A DNA stretch of 64,000 bases, from the NCBI RefSeq assembly GCF_900115225.1, contig NZ_FOVR01000004.1:62001-126000 (forward strand), read 5' to 3'. The notes below the pieces were generated by a model. It was not told where the DNA came from. It made no database searches and saw only the letters and a program-made list of their open reading frames with translations. Shown here in pieces: positions 27,752-36,329 of this stretch (positions within the stretch are counted from its first letter, which is position 1; each line of letters opens with the position of its first letter). Source of the stretch: Cohaesibacter marisflavi (lineage in GTDB: Bacteria; Pseudomonadota; Alphaproteobacteria; Rhizobiales; Cohaesibacteraceae). Both the position numbers and the translations under genes were made by a program.

Positions 27752-28054
27752 TCAGAAGCTGGTTTGTCCTGCAATCTCGATTGACTCCATCGCCGCCTTC
27801 ACTGCGGAGGTTTCGCCCAGAATTGCCAGTGTCGTTACATGCTGAGGGCATGTGCCATAGATCTCGACGGTGAATACGTCGGCAGCCTTCAAGGCAAGAT
27901 CGGAGAAGAAAAACAGATCCGTCACACTTGCCTGAATAAGACCGATGGACCCGACACTGTGTTCCTTGACCCATGTGCGGCCATGCGGAGGCATGCGTCG
28001 TTGGAGCATCAGCAGCACGTCCGGTTGCGGAGCATTGATGATCCTTGCATTCAT
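27752..28054 (-). CDS. GrpU-like microcompartment shell protein
   Basis: A 100-residue BMC-domain protein. The order of the fold elements (an N-terminal strand and hairpin, then SIGLIQASVTDLFFFSDLALKAADV) suggests a circularly permuted BMC-H of the EutS/PduU/GrpU kind. The segment Y-G-T-C-P-Q with Cys69 fits the cysteine motif reported for GrpU, which binds an Fe-S cluster at the pore of glycyl-radical microcompartments. It stands between the aldehyde dehydrogenase and activase genes. The shell assignment is firm; the Fe-S reading is inference. Confidence 0.8.
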   Translation of the reverse strand: MNARIINAPQPDVLLMLQRRMPPHGRTWVKEHSVGSIGLIQASVTDLFFFSDLALKAADVFTVEIYGTCPQHVTTLAILGETSAVKAAMESIEIAGQTSF

Positions 28055-28094
28055 TACGCGGTCCCTCCCTCAGATTTCATTCTGATTTTCGCCC

Positions 28095-28147
28095 TGTTGT
28101 TGGGAGCAACAGAGATTTGTTTGGGGTGGCCAGGCGCGAGCGCCTGA
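28095..28147 (-). other. Intercistronic hairpins before the GrpU-like gene
   Basis: CTGTTG/CAACAG (28095-28113) and CAGGCGC-GA-GCGCCTG (28132-28147) lie in the 123-base gap after the aldehyde dehydrogenase gene. There is no T run. They may set the relative amounts of upstream and downstream messages. Confidence 0.5.
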
Positions 28148-28177
28148 CCCTTGGAGAGCAGCAAAGGGGATGCCGCT

Positions 28178-29881
28178 CTATCTCACATTCAGCGATTCAA
28201 CCATCACGCATCTGCGTTTACGGGCAAAGGCTTTCGGGCCGGTCAGCCCTTCACCGGTCGGTCCGGCAATCGTGAAGGTGGTATAGCCTTCTCCGCCAAC
28301 GCCGATGCCTGCATAGGATGGGCCATTCTTGACAAAAATGGTCGTCTGGATGAGCTTGGCCATCTTGGTCAGTTTGCGAACATTGGTCGAATGCATCATC
28401 GCCGTGTGACGGTTGCCATGTTCGACTTCAACAGCGAAATCGATGGCTTCATCAACATCTGGCACGCGCACCAGAGGCAGGATCGGCATCATCAGCTCTT
28501 CCTGAACGAAGACATGCTCCTTGGGCAAGTCGATCAAGATAACTTTGATATCGTCACCAACCTTGATGCCAACCTTGTCGAGCAGATAGACAGCGCTTTT
28601 GCCAACGCATGAGGTCTGCGGCCCGCCCTTTTCGTTGATCACCAGCGCTTCGAGCTTCTTGACCACAGCCGGGTCTTCCACCAGATAGGCACCACATTTG
28701 GTCATGCAGGAGATGAGATAGTCCGCAATCTGGTTGACTGCGACAATTTCCTTCTCGGCGATGCAAGGCAGATTGTTATCGAAGCTGCAACCATTGACGA
28801 TATCAACGGCAGCCTTTTCGATATCTGCGGTTTCATCGACGACAACCGGCGGATTGCCTGCCCCTGCCCCGATGGCTTTTTTGCCAGTGGACATGACCGT
28901 TTTCACGATACCCGGTCCACCGGTAGCGACCAGCATGCGGATTTTGGGATGCTGCATCATGGCATTGGTGTTGTCGATGGAAGGCTCTTGTACCGTCGTG
29001 ATCAGGTTGGCTGGAGCGCCAAGCGTTGCCAGCTTGCGGTTGATCAGCTTGATGGTCAAAAGGGAAACAACTCGCGCACGCGGATGCGGGCTATAGACCA
29101 CCGAGTTGCCTGCAGCCAGCATGCCGATGGAATTGCAGATGATGGTCTCTGTCGGGTTGGTCGTCGGTGTGATGGACCCAATAACGCCATAGGCGGAATA
29201 TTCCACCAGCGTCAAACCGCCATCGCCACTGCATGCTTCCGTCGTCAGGTCTTCGGTACCCGGAGTCTTTTCAGCGGCCAGTCGGTTCTTGATGATCTTG
29301 TGTTCATATTTGCCCATACCCGTCTGCTCGGCACCCATATGGGAAATCCGGTCCAGAGTTTCAGGCTCCAGGATCACATCGCGAATGCCATCGATGAAAG
29401 ACTGACGCTCTTCCATGGAGCAAAAGAGATATTGCTTCTGGGCAAGCGCGGCAGCTTCGACCGCTTCGTCCATGGTAGCAAAGACACCATCACCCAATTC
29501 GGTTGCTTCCGCATCGGAAACAGCAATCGATACACACGAAGCGGCAGCCTTTGCAGTTGATGCCGGGGCTTTACCCATCGATTCCGAGAGCACCTTGGCA
29601 ATCACGTCCGAGACCATGGCATCATCAGATGCAGAGCCCTTGTCCGCACGTTCCCAGCCACATTTGGTCGGGCTTGGAACATAGTCCGGCTTTGCCTTGG
29701 CGCCACCGGATTTGCTTTCACCAAGGATTTGGGACACGAGACTGGCCACTTGATCCTCGGCAGGGGTGCTTTTTGCCACCGTTTTATTATTGACCGGAGC
29801 GGGAACCACTGGTGCGGCGCTAGCTCCGCCAAAGCTGCTGAGGACTCTCGTCACAGCTTCGGAGATCTGTTGATCGTTCAC
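28178..29881 (-). CDS. CoA-acylating aldehyde dehydrogenase with triple encapsulation extension
   Basis: Oxidises propionaldehyde (or a related aldehyde) with NAD+ and CoA to the acyl-CoA. The catalytic domain (from about residue 130) has NNLPCIAEKE with nucleophile Cys373 and a cofactor loop of the AdhE/EutE/PduP type. The first 115 residues are an unusual extension. It has three amphipathic helices (about 3-17, 42-56 and 86-102, such as ISEAVTRVLSSF, VASLVSQILGES and VSDVIAKVLSES) joined by Pro/Ala/Gly/Lys-rich linkers. Each resembles a microcompartment targeting helix. The start is a GTG behind GAGGAAGGA, four bases after the preceding stop. Confidence 0.93.
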   Translation of the reverse strand: MNDQQISEAVTRVLSSFGGASAAPVVPAPVNNKTVAKSTPAEDQVASLVSQILGESKSGGAKAKPDYVPSPTKCGWERADKGSASDDAMVSDVIAKVLSESMGKAPASTAKAAASCVSIAVSDAEATELGDGVFATMDEAVEAAALAQKQYLFCSMEERQSFIDGIRDVILEPETLDRISHMGAEQTGMGKYEHKIIKNRLAAEKTPGTEDLTTEACSGDGGLTLVEYSAYGVIGSITPTTNPTETIICNSIGMLAAGNSVVYSPHPRARVVSLLTIKLINRKLATLGAPANLITTVQEPSIDNTNAMMQHPKIRMLVATGGPGIVKTVMSTGKKAIGAGAGNPPVVVDETADIEKAAVDIVNGCSFDNNLPCIAEKEIVAVNQIADYLISCMTKCGAYLVEDPAVVKKLEALVINEKGGPQTSCVGKSAVYLLDKVGIKVGDDIKVILIDLPKEHVFVQEELMMPILPLVRVPDVDEAIDFAVEVEHGNRHTAMMHSTNVRKLTKMAKLIQTTIFVKNGPSYAGIGVGGEGYTTFTIAGPTGEGLTGPKAFARKRRCVMVESLNVR

Positions 29882-29885
29882 GGTT

Positions 29886-30398
29886 TCATCCTTCCTCAGA
29901 GACAGGCTCTGGTTTATTCGAAAAAAGGTCTAGAGCGCGTTCGGCAATCTGTACATCCTGATAGGCAGTGCCTCCACTCACTCCAATGGCGCCGATAACC
30001 GCACCATCGCGACAGCATGGAATGCCGCCGCCGAAAATCACGACGCGCCCGCCAATATTGGCCTGCACGCCAAAAAGCATTTCACCGGGCTGGGCCAGCT
30101 TGCCCAATTCCTCAGTCGTCATGCGAAAGGTCGCTGCTGTGTGCGCCTTGTCTGTCGCCAGTTGGGCGCTCACCGGCAGCGTGTTCTCCATCCGGTGAAA
30201 CAGGATCTGCTGTCCATGTGGATCGGCAATCGAAACAGCAATTGGCACACCAATCTCCAAAGCCTTCTTCTGCGCAAGGTCCGCCAGCGTCTTGGCTTCC
30301 TTCAAGGTCAGGGTCTGGCTCAGGAGACCAGGGTTCAAGCGCGAGATCTCGCGATTGATCAGTTCCGAAATCTGCTCCCTGTTTTCTGCTGTCAGCAT
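29886..30398 (-). CDS. GlcG/HbpS-type (PduO C-terminal-like) heme-binding protein
   Basis: A 170-residue protein of the GlcG family, the same fold as the C-terminal domain of PduO. Family marks are the opening SQTLTLKEAKTLADLAQKKA, IAVSIADPHGQQI, and GGGIPCCRDGAVIGAIGVSGGT. An N-terminal stretch (residues 5-20) forms a helix that might act as a targeting segment. Such proteins are common in diol and glycyl-radical microcompartment loci, where they may bind heme or protect against oxidative damage. The exact role is unknown. It is tightly packed between the pentamer gene and the aldehyde dehydrogenase gene. Confidence 0.85.
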   Translation of the reverse strand: MLTAENREQISELINREISRLNPGLLSQTLTLKEAKTLADLAQKKALEIGVPIAVSIADPHGQQILFHRMENTLPVSAQLATDKAHTAATFRMTTEELGKLAQPGEMLFGVQANIGGRVVIFGGGIPCCRDGAVIGAIGVSGGTAYQDVQIAERALDLFSNKPEPVSEEG

Positions 30399-30409
30399 CG
30401 ACCATGTCC

Positions 30410-30685
30410 TTACCAGTTATGCTTGGTTTCAACGGTATCCACGATGCCAACAATCGCAGCATCGGTAACTGAATTCTCCAGCGTTGCGGCTTTGCGCGCC
30501 GAGCTGTTCTGGGTAACGATCACAATCTCATCGTTACCAGCCCCAACCGTATCGACGGCGATTTCCGTCTCTCCAGTCGGCTCCTGCTTTTCGTTGAGCT
30601 TTGCCACAATCAGCAGCTTGGATCCGGACAGGGACATATCCTTGCTGGTGGAAACAACAGTTCCGATGACTTTAGCCAAATACAT
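30410..30685 (-). CDS. EutN/CcmL-type pentameric vertex protein (BMC-P)
   Basis: A 91-residue protein whose five-fold assembly caps the vertices of a microcompartment. MYLAKVIGTVVSTSKD, the KLLIVAKL strand, VGAGNDEIVIVTQNSSAR and the end AAIVGIVDTV are family hallmarks. It lies 12 bases after the flavoprotein gene. Only one pentamer gene was seen in the locus, enough to close the shell. Confidence 0.95.
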   Translation of the reverse strand: MYLAKVIGTVVSTSKDMSLSGSKLLIVAKLNEKQEPTGETEIAVDTVGAGNDEIVIVTQNSSARKAATLENSVTDAAIVGIVDTVETKHNW

Positions 30686-30697
30686 GGTCCTGACCTT

Positions 30698-31528
30698 TCA
30701 ATGCCTGACGACGCAAATGTTGCGCGCCCTCAGTTCCTCAATAGCGAGTGGCGTGACCACTACCCCCTCAGCGATGTTAACTGTTGAGCCGCTCGCAAGC
30801 TTGGCGTCACGCCATCCGAACACGCGTTTGCTATCGGCGGTGATGAGTGCCGGAGCAGGAGGCGTTACGAGCTCGGCTTTTTGTTCTGGTATGAAAGCGC
30901 GAGGCCCCGAAGCGAACGGTGTCACGGCACCCGCAACAACCTTCGAAAGCTGGGGTGCGCGGCAAAGCCGGACCCCATAGTGATCCAAAGCTTCCAGATT
31001 GGCGATCATCATGGCCCGATAGGCATCATTGGCGACAAACGGCCGATCATCACGATCACGACAGGCCGGACAACAGGCGTCTTTTGCCGCCACAACCACT
31101 TTGCCGGTCTCCAGTGCCGTTGACATCAGCCTTGAAGGCGCATCATCACCGATGCCATGAGCTACCTTGGCGGCCAGTGCCATGCTCATGTTGGGAACGA
31201 TGAGCATGGTTTTATCGTCCAGTAGTGAAGACATGCCGGTCATTGGAGATGCCGCATCAAGTACGGTCCATGCTGTTCTGGGTATCGCAAGTGTTTGACT
31301 AGGGAAGGTGGAGGGTATGGCTTCAAACACTTCGCGCGTGGCAGCGACATCAAGTGACCAACTGTCGCGATACAGCTTGTTCAGTTCCTGAACGGCATCT
31401 CCAATTCCGGCATCCGACATATCCAGCAAAACCAGCGCCTTGCGCTTCATCACTGAAAGTCGTTCAATAATCTTTTCTGAAATGATTTCTACGAGAACCG
31501 TTTGAATGATACGGGAGAGGTCTGGCAT
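30698..31528 (-). CDS. Microcompartment-associated flavoprotein-like protein
   Basis: A 276-residue protein related to the flavoprotein (phosphopantothenoylcysteine decarboxylase-like) fold, as found in glycyl-radical microcompartment loci. Seen are MLIVPNMSMALAAKVAHGIGDD (a typical flavin-loop stretch) and ALVLLDMSDAGIG. There is also a cluster CCPACRD around residue 158 that could bind a metal or Fe-S. The first 25 residues (LSRIIQTVLVEIISEKIIERL) form an amphipathic helix of targeting type. Its ATG overlaps the stop of the EutJ gene by one base (TAATG). Substrate and reaction are not known. Confidence 0.65.
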   Translation of the reverse strand: MPDLSRIIQTVLVEIISEKIIERLSVMKRKALVLLDMSDAGIGDAVQELNKLYRDSWSLDVAATREVFEAIPSTFPSQTLAIPRTAWTVLDAASPMTGMSSLLDDKTMLIVPNMSMALAAKVAHGIGDDAPSRLMSTALETGKVVVAAKDACCPACRDRDDRPFVANDAYRAMMIANLEALDHYGVRLCRAPQLSKVVAGAVTPFASGPRAFIPEQKAELVTPPAPALITADSKRVFGWRDAKLASGSTVNIAEGVVVTPLAIEELRARNICVVRH

Positions 31529-32388
31529 TATTGCACTCCCCCCGCCGGCCCGGTCTGGCTGGCATTCTGCTCATACATTGCAATACCCAAAGGTGTGACC
31601 AGAAGCGGCTCTGCCGGTTTGATCACCATTTTGCCAGTCTGTTGCGCGAAGGCTTTTTCAAAGCCGGAAAATGTGCAGGCACCGCCAACCACATAGATGT
31701 CGTCAACATCTTTGCCATCCAGAAATCTGGAAACGATGCTGGCCATCTTGTCGACCACAGGTCGCACCACGGGAAACACATCCCGATCGTTCGCAACATC
31801 AAGCTTGTGCTCTTCAGCCTCATCGAAGCTCATGCCATAGGCACCAGCAAGCACAAGGGTCATGTGCGTTCCGCCGGTTGCTTCATCGAAGGAGCCCAGC
31901 ACCTTGCCATTTTTCAGAATGCTGATGCCTGTGGTGCCGCCGCCCACGTCAACGACGGCACCATCGCTCACCATCAATACGCGCGATGCAGCTGTCGGTT
32001 CATCGACAATCTCAACAAGTTCCATATCGGCCGCTTCCACCACATTGCCAATGGCCTTGGCATTACCGGCATGAATGCCGGGAGGAATGGCCGTTGCGGC
32101 CCGAACAAGCTGTTGGCCAAGGCGATCCTCAATGATCGCCTTGAGAGAACGAACAGCCTGAACAGCCCCCACATAATCAACCACAATGCCATCACGCACG
32201 ACTGTCGAACGATAGCTTGCTCCGGCAACAGGCCGGTTCTGCGCATCGACGACCGATAGCACGATATTGGCCGTACCAAGGTCGACGCCGACCTTCAACG
32301 GGCCTTCAGCCCATTCAGATTTCGGCAAGATCGCCTCCTCTCTGATCAGGTCTGCAAAGTCGTGCAAGATATCATCGGAACTGCGCAT
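31528..32388 (-). CDS. eutJ: EutJ-like Hsp70-type accessory protein
   Basis: A 286-residue protein of the EutJ branch of the actin/Hsp70 ATPase superfamily, thought to help folding or assembly of microcompartment enzymes. Phosphate-1 loop GVDLGTANIVL, the DEPTAASR block, phosphate-2 loop VVDVGGGTTGISI and the adenosine motif VVGGACTFSGFEKAF are all visible. No peptide-binding domain follows. Translationally coupled to the flavoprotein gene and 62 bases downstream of pduL. Confidence 0.93.
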   Translation of the reverse strand: MRSSDDILHDFADLIREEAILPKSEWAEGPLKVGVDLGTANIVLSVVDAQNRPVAGASYRSTVVRDGIVVDYVGAVQAVRSLKAIIEDRLGQQLVRAATAIPPGIHAGNAKAIGNVVEAADMELVEIVDEPTAASRVLMVSDGAVVDVGGGTTGISILKNGKVLGSFDEATGGTHMTLVLAGAYGMSFDEAEEHKLDVANDRDVFPVVRPVVDKMASIVSRFLDGKDVDDIYVVGGACTFSGFEKAFAQQTGKMVIKPAEPLLVTPLGIAMYEQNASQTGPAGGVQ

Positions 32389-32450
32389 GGTGACTTTTCT
32401 TCAGTTGGCTTGTGACTTTTGACTTTTGGGTTCCGTAGGAATTTGCAAAA

Positions 32451-33107
32451 TCAGGATTTGCAAATCCGCACCTGATCGTTGTTTTTGAGGCCAAGCGCGT
32501 TGGCTTCTTCAACATCGATATGAATTTCCAGAGCGGAGGCTTCGGATACGCGCACGGCAACATTCTTGAGAATGCCCCCACGCGGCCCCTGCGCTTCCAC
32601 GCTCACAATCTCGCCATTGCAGACACCGGCCTTTTTTGCGTCGTCGGGATGCATATGGATGTGGCGTTGCGCCACAATGACGCCCTGCTCCAGCTTGACC
32701 GTTCCGAGCGGGCCAACAATTTCCAAGCCGGCGCTCTCATCCAGATCACCGGACATGCGCATCGGGGCCTTGATGCCCAACGCAAAGCCGTCTGATACGG
32801 AAATCTCGATCTGTGTTTCTTTGCGAAATGGCCCGAGAACCCGAACGCGCCGTAGCTCGCCTTTGGGGCCTTTCAGAGTAACTGTTTCTTCAGCCGCATA
32901 TTGTCCTGGCTGTTTCATGGCCTTCATGCGGGTTAGATTTTGCCCCGGACCAAACAGCATTTCCATGTCTTCTCTGGACAGGTGAATATGGCGGTTCGAC
33001 ACGCCAACCGGTACCAAGGCAGGATCGCTCTTTGACGCCGCGCTGCTTGTTGCCTTTGCCAGAATATCGGCGACAACCTTATCGATCATTTGCTCAGTCA
33101 GTTGCAT
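32451..33107 (-). CDS. pduL: Phosphate propanoyltransferase PduL
   Basis: Converts propionyl-CoA and phosphate to propionyl-phosphate, recycling CoA inside the microcompartment. It is unrelated to Pta. The 218-residue protein has the two beta-barrel halves with the zinc ligands: NRHIHLS (His40, His42) and QRHIHMHPDD. The N-terminal helix LTEQMIDKVVADILAKA (residues 3-19), followed by an Ala/Ser linker, is a typical encapsulation peptide. No propionate or acetate kinase lies in the window, so the acyl-phosphate is probably used by a chromosomal AckA. Confidence 0.96.
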   Translation of the reverse strand: MQLTEQMIDKVVADILAKATSSAASKSDPALVPVGVSNRHIHLSREDMEMLFGPGQNLTRMKAMKQPGQYAAEETVTLKGPKGELRRVRVLGPFRKETQIEISVSDGFALGIKAPMRMSGDLDESAGLEIVGPLGTVKLEQGVIVAQRHIHMHPDDAKKAGVCNGEIVSVEAQGPRGGILKNVAVRVSEASALEIHIDVEEANALGLKNNDQVRICKS

Positions 33108-33131
33108 GGCTCTTTCTTTGCTCTCTCTTTG

Positions 33132-33163
33132 TCATCCCGCAGCTCAAGAGAACCGCGGGATGA
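33132..33163 (-). other. Intercistronic hairpin between pduK-like gene and pduL
   Basis: A 9-bp perfect stem, TCATCCCGC (33132-33140) with GCGGGATGA (33155-33163), in the 85-base gap. No T run follows on the minus strand. It is a probable mRNA processing or stability element. Confidence 0.5.
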
Positions 33164-33192
33164 AAATCTTTCATGGTCGGAAGACAAACCAC

Positions 33193-33861
33193 TCAGGCGC
33201 GTCTGCGTCTGCCACGGCCTGTCTTGCGTGTCGTAGCCGGTTTGGCGGTAGATGATGCGGGCTTTGCAGCCTCGATTGGCTTGACGTCAGCAACCGGCTT
33301 AAGATCCAGCTCTTCCGTTTTTGCCTCTTGCGGAACTGCTTGTTCCGCTTTCTCCGCCTCTACCTTGCTCTTAGCACTTGCGCTTTCAGCAGCCTCGGCC
33401 TTGCCTTCGGTCTGCTCAGGGGCCAGAGCATCCGCTCCAGCGTCCTCGCCAGTGGCTTCAGTGCCCTTGTCCGAGCCACCTTCACCGGAATCGTCAGGAC
33501 CGGATTTCGGCCCTTCCCCCCCACCTGTCGGCGGAGTCGGTTCAGGAGGCTCAGGTGGCTTTGGGAGGTCGGCACCAACCGTTTCTTCGGAGATGACCAT
33601 GCACTCCATGCCATCAGCAGGTCTTGCAATCACTTTCGTGGACACGACCGTGTTGATTTTGGCAGCAGCGGCGGTTGCCGCTGCTACGGCAGCATTGACT
33701 GCACCGACTTCGCCATAGAGCTTGACAACCGTCATGCCACCTCCCTTGGCCAATTCGTAGCCGACAAGCTCGACATTTGCAGATTTCACGGCAGCGTCTG
33801 CCGCTTCAATGGCAGCAGTCAGGCCCGTCGTTTCAATCAAACCGAGGCTTTTCTGCGACAT
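33193..33861 (-). CDS. BMC-H shell protein with long disordered tail (PduK-like)
   Basis: Residues 1-90 are a normal BMC-H domain (SLGLIETTGLTAAIEAADAAVKSANV.., then TKVIARP). They are followed by some 130 residues of low complexity: a Pro/Gly/Glu/Asp-rich stretch, then Ala/Glu/Lys repeats, and an arginine-rich end (TRKTGRGRRRRA). Only the first part can form the shell hexamer. The acidic-to-basic tail faces one side of the shell and could bind cargo, nucleic acid or the cell's positioning machinery. PduK and EutK also carry C-terminal additions, but of other types. It follows pduB by 21 bases. Confidence 0.88.
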   Translation of the reverse strand: MSQKSLGLIETTGLTAAIEAADAAVKSANVELVGYELAKGGGMTVVKLYGEVGAVNAAVAAATAAAAKINTVVSTKVIARPADGMECMVISEETVGADLPKPPEPPEPTPPTGGGEGPKSGPDDSGEGGSDKGTEATGEDAGADALAPEQTEGKAEAAESASAKSKVEAEKAEQAVPQEAKTEELDLKPVADVKPIEAAKPASSTAKPATTRKTGRGRRRRA

Positions 33862-33882
33862 GACGATCCTCCTTTCCTACGA

Positions 33883-34707
33883 TCAAATGTAAGGGGTTGT
33901 GCTGGAAGGAAGATCCTCATCAGGTTCCATGGCTTTGAGAACCTGCTTGCCCACTTCACGAGCCGCAACGATAGCCTGACGCACAGCGCCAGAGTCACCG
34001 CTGAAGGTGAAAATGACTTCGTTCGAGAAGCTGGTTCCACCATTGCCTGGTGAAGAATAGCCAACCGCATCCACAGTTGCCGCTTTGGCAGCCGTATCAG
34101 CCAGCAGAACACCAATGGCAGCCGGGCCACCGACGGTGATACCGAAGGACTGGCCAAGCGGTGCACCAAAAGCTTTGTTCAGGGCTGTGCTTGCACGTGC
34201 GGTATACTGGAATTCCAGATGACCGGCAGAGTTGCCATAAACATCACCAAAGGTGCGTTCTACTTCACTCAGAGCCACTTCAACGGCACGACGGGCATCG
34301 GAAACATCCTCAGCACCAAACAGGATCAAAGAACCATGACCAGCTCCGCCTTCAGTATCGCGAGGCAGCTCGATCAAGATGATTTCACTGTTGGTTGCCT
34401 TGACGGCTTCGTCAGCGGCAAAGATGTGCGGGCCAGCACCGGTACGGGCACCAAGAATACCGATTGAGCGGTATTTCTTGTCGATCTTCATCTGCTCATG
34501 CAGGGAAGAGTCAACATTGGCGATAACAAGACCAATGGTGTGGCCAATTGCGGTTCCGACAAATTCGGTCAGACCGCAAGCTGCCGGCAGCTTGGCTGCG
34601 CAGCTTTTCGCTTCAGGGGCTGCAGGTTGTGCGGGAGCGGAAGCAGCTTCCGAGTCCATTTTGCGCATAACCTCGCCCATGATCTGTTCGACAAGATCGT
34701 TATTCAT
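33883..34707 (-). CDS. pduB: Trimeric shell protein PduB-like (tandem BMC)
   Basis: A 274-residue tandem-BMC protein very like PduB: TEFVGTAIGHTIGLVIANVD, YRSIGILGARTGAGPHI, RDTEGGAGHGSLI and the end in T-P-Y-I. The N-terminal helix LVEQIMGEVMRKM (about 5-17) with a Pro/Ala linker matches the PduB extension that links shell and enzyme core. As a pseudohexameric trimer it supplies shell facets with a different pore. It lies 25 bases after the pduA-like gene. Confidence 0.95.
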   Translation of the reverse strand: MNNDLVEQIMGEVMRKMDSEAASAPAQPAAPEAKSCAAKLPAACGLTEFVGTAIGHTIGLVIANVDSSLHEQMKIDKKYRSIGILGARTGAGPHIFAADEAVKATNSEIILIELPRDTEGGAGHGSLILFGAEDVSDARRAVEVALSEVERTFGDVYGNSAGHLEFQYTARASTALNKAFGAPLGQSFGITVGGPAAIGVLLADTAAKAATVDAVGYSSPGNGGTSFSNEVIFTFSGDSGAVRQAIVAAREVGKQVLKAMEPDEDLPSSTTPYI

Positions 34708-34732
34708 TGTCGATACTCCTTCTGATCAGGGG

Positions 34733-35014
34733 TTATTCCGCGCTTTTCGGCAGGATTTTTTCAACTTCGGTATGTGGGCGTGGGATGACATGGACGGAAA
34801 CCACGGTGCCAACTTTCTCGGCAGCCACTGCGCCTGCGTCGGTAGCAGCTTTAACTGCGCCAACATCACCACGAACCATAACGGTCACGAAACCGGAACC
34901 GATTTTTTCATAGCCGATCAGGCCAACATTTGCGGATTTGACCATCGCATCAGCGGCTTCGATTGCGCCTACGAGGCCTTTGGTTTCAACCATACCCAAT
35001 GCTTCTTGTTGCAT
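34733..35014 (-). CDS. pduA: Hexameric shell protein PduA/EutM-like (BMC-H)
   Basis: A 93-residue canonical BMC-H protein ([21 protein letters not shown].., [20 protein letters not shown], then SVHVIPRPH). Hexamers of this type tile most of the shell and pass small polar metabolites through the central pore. The KIGSG turn at about residues 37-41 lines the pore. It is the first of three consecutive shell genes, 88 bases behind the alcohol dehydrogenase gene. Confidence 0.96.
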   Translation of the reverse strand: MQQEALGMVETKGLVGAIEAADAMVKSANVGLIGYEKIGSGFVTVMVRGDVGAVKAATDAGAVAAEKVGTVVSVHVIPRPHTEVEKILPKSAE

Positions 35015-35102
35015 TTTTCTCTCCAGTTTTCTTGATGTTCAGAATGTGCCCTTTAGAGGCGTCAAGTTTTTAAGTAGTTTGATCGGTGTCCTCCCTCATC
35101 TC

Positions 35103-36242
35103 CTATCCACCAAGGCGCCGCAGCAACCGCACCAGATCCTGAGCAACCGGCTTTCTGGGATTGGTAGCCGTGCAGGCATCCGCGAAAGTCGCTTTCACAA
35201 GGGTTTGTTCGCTGTGGGCATATGCGTTCATGTCGATCCCCTGCCCCCGAAGCGTTGCGGGAATATTGAACTGAGCATTCAGGCGTTCAATCGCGTGAAT
35301 GAGAGCCCAGACACCCATCTTAATGCTTGGGAAACGCAGGCCCAGGCTGGTCGCAGCTCTGGCATAGACGTCCGCCGTCTTTTCGCAGAAGGCAGCGCCT
35401 TCGCTAAGGCCAGCGTTATATTCAATGACCAGAGGCAGAAGCATGGCATTGAGACGACCGTGGGCGACATGAAACTGTCCGCCGATGGCATGAGCCAGTC
35501 CGTGGTTCAGGCCGAGGCCTGCCGAATTGAACGCCATGCCCGCCATGCAGGAAGCCTGATGCATCTCTGCGCGGGCTTCCAGATCATCACCATTCTTGAA
35601 TGCAGCCGGCAGACTTTCAAATGCCAACGACAAGGCCTTGGCAGCCAGTGCGTCGGAGCAATAGGAAGAGCGGGAAGATGCAAGAGCCTCGATGGCATGG
35701 GTTATGACGTCCATTCCGGTGTCCGCGGTTACATTGGCAGGAGCCGTGCGGACAAATTCGGGATCAAGGATCGCAACATCCGGTATCAGTGAGTTGGATA
35801 CCAATGGAAATTTACGATTGTTGGCCGGATCGGAAATCACGGCGTACGACGTTACCTCTGATCCGGTTCCCGATGTGGTGGGAATGGCTACAAATTGGAT
35901 AGTGAGTTGGGGTTTGACTTCTCGAACGACAGCCAGAATGGCTTTCGCAGCATCAATGGCAGAACCGCCACCCAGAGCAACGATCGCATCCGGCTCGAAG
36001 TCGGCAAGAAGGCCAGCTCCCTTGGACACTGTTTCGATAGGCGGCTCTGGGATCGCTTCATCATAGACGAAACACTCTGATCCAGTGAGATGCGCCCGCA
36101 CTCTGTCCAGAGCACCGGATTTTGCCATGAAGGCATCGGTGACGATCGCAACCTTCTGACCACGATAAGCGTTCAGTCGATCCAGCATCCCGGCTCCAAA
36201 AACAACTTCAGTTTTTGAAAAGAAGCTCTGATAACGAGACAT
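35103..36242 (-). CDS. Iron-containing alcohol dehydrogenase (PduQ-like role)
   Basis: A 379-residue class III dehydrogenase that should reduce the aldehyde to the alcohol (1-propanol) and give NAD+ back to the aldehyde dehydrogenase. The NAD loop GGGSAIDAAKA, TTSGTGSEVTSYAV, the metal-binding GMDVITHAIEA and NHGLAHAIGGQFHVAHG are present. No clear encapsulation helix is seen. It stands between the glycyl radical enzyme and the first shell gene, as in other GRM loci. Confidence 0.93.
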   Translation of the reverse strand: MSRYQSFFSKTEVVFGAGMLDRLNAYRGQKVAIVTDAFMAKSGALDRVRAHLTGSECFVYDEAIPEPPIETVSKGAGLLADFEPDAIVALGGGSAIDAAKAILAVVREVKPQLTIQFVAIPTTSGTGSEVTSYAVISDPANNRKFPLVSNSLIPDVAILDPEFVRTAPANVTADTGMDVITHAIEALASSRSSYCSDALAAKALSLAFESLPAAFKNGDDLEARAEMHQASCMAGMAFNSAGLGLNHGLAHAIGGQFHVAHGRLNAMLLPLVIEYNAGLSEGAAFCEKTADVYARAATSLGLRFPSIKMGVWALIHAIERLNAQFNIPATLRGQGIDMNAYAHSEQTLVKATFADACTATNPRKPVAQDLVRLLRRLGG

Positions 36243-36329
36243 AAAACAGAAATCCTTGACACTTTGAGCAATTGTGAGCTGCCGGAGAGAGAAACCTCAA
36301 AAGACCCCGACAGCCTGTCGCGCCATACT

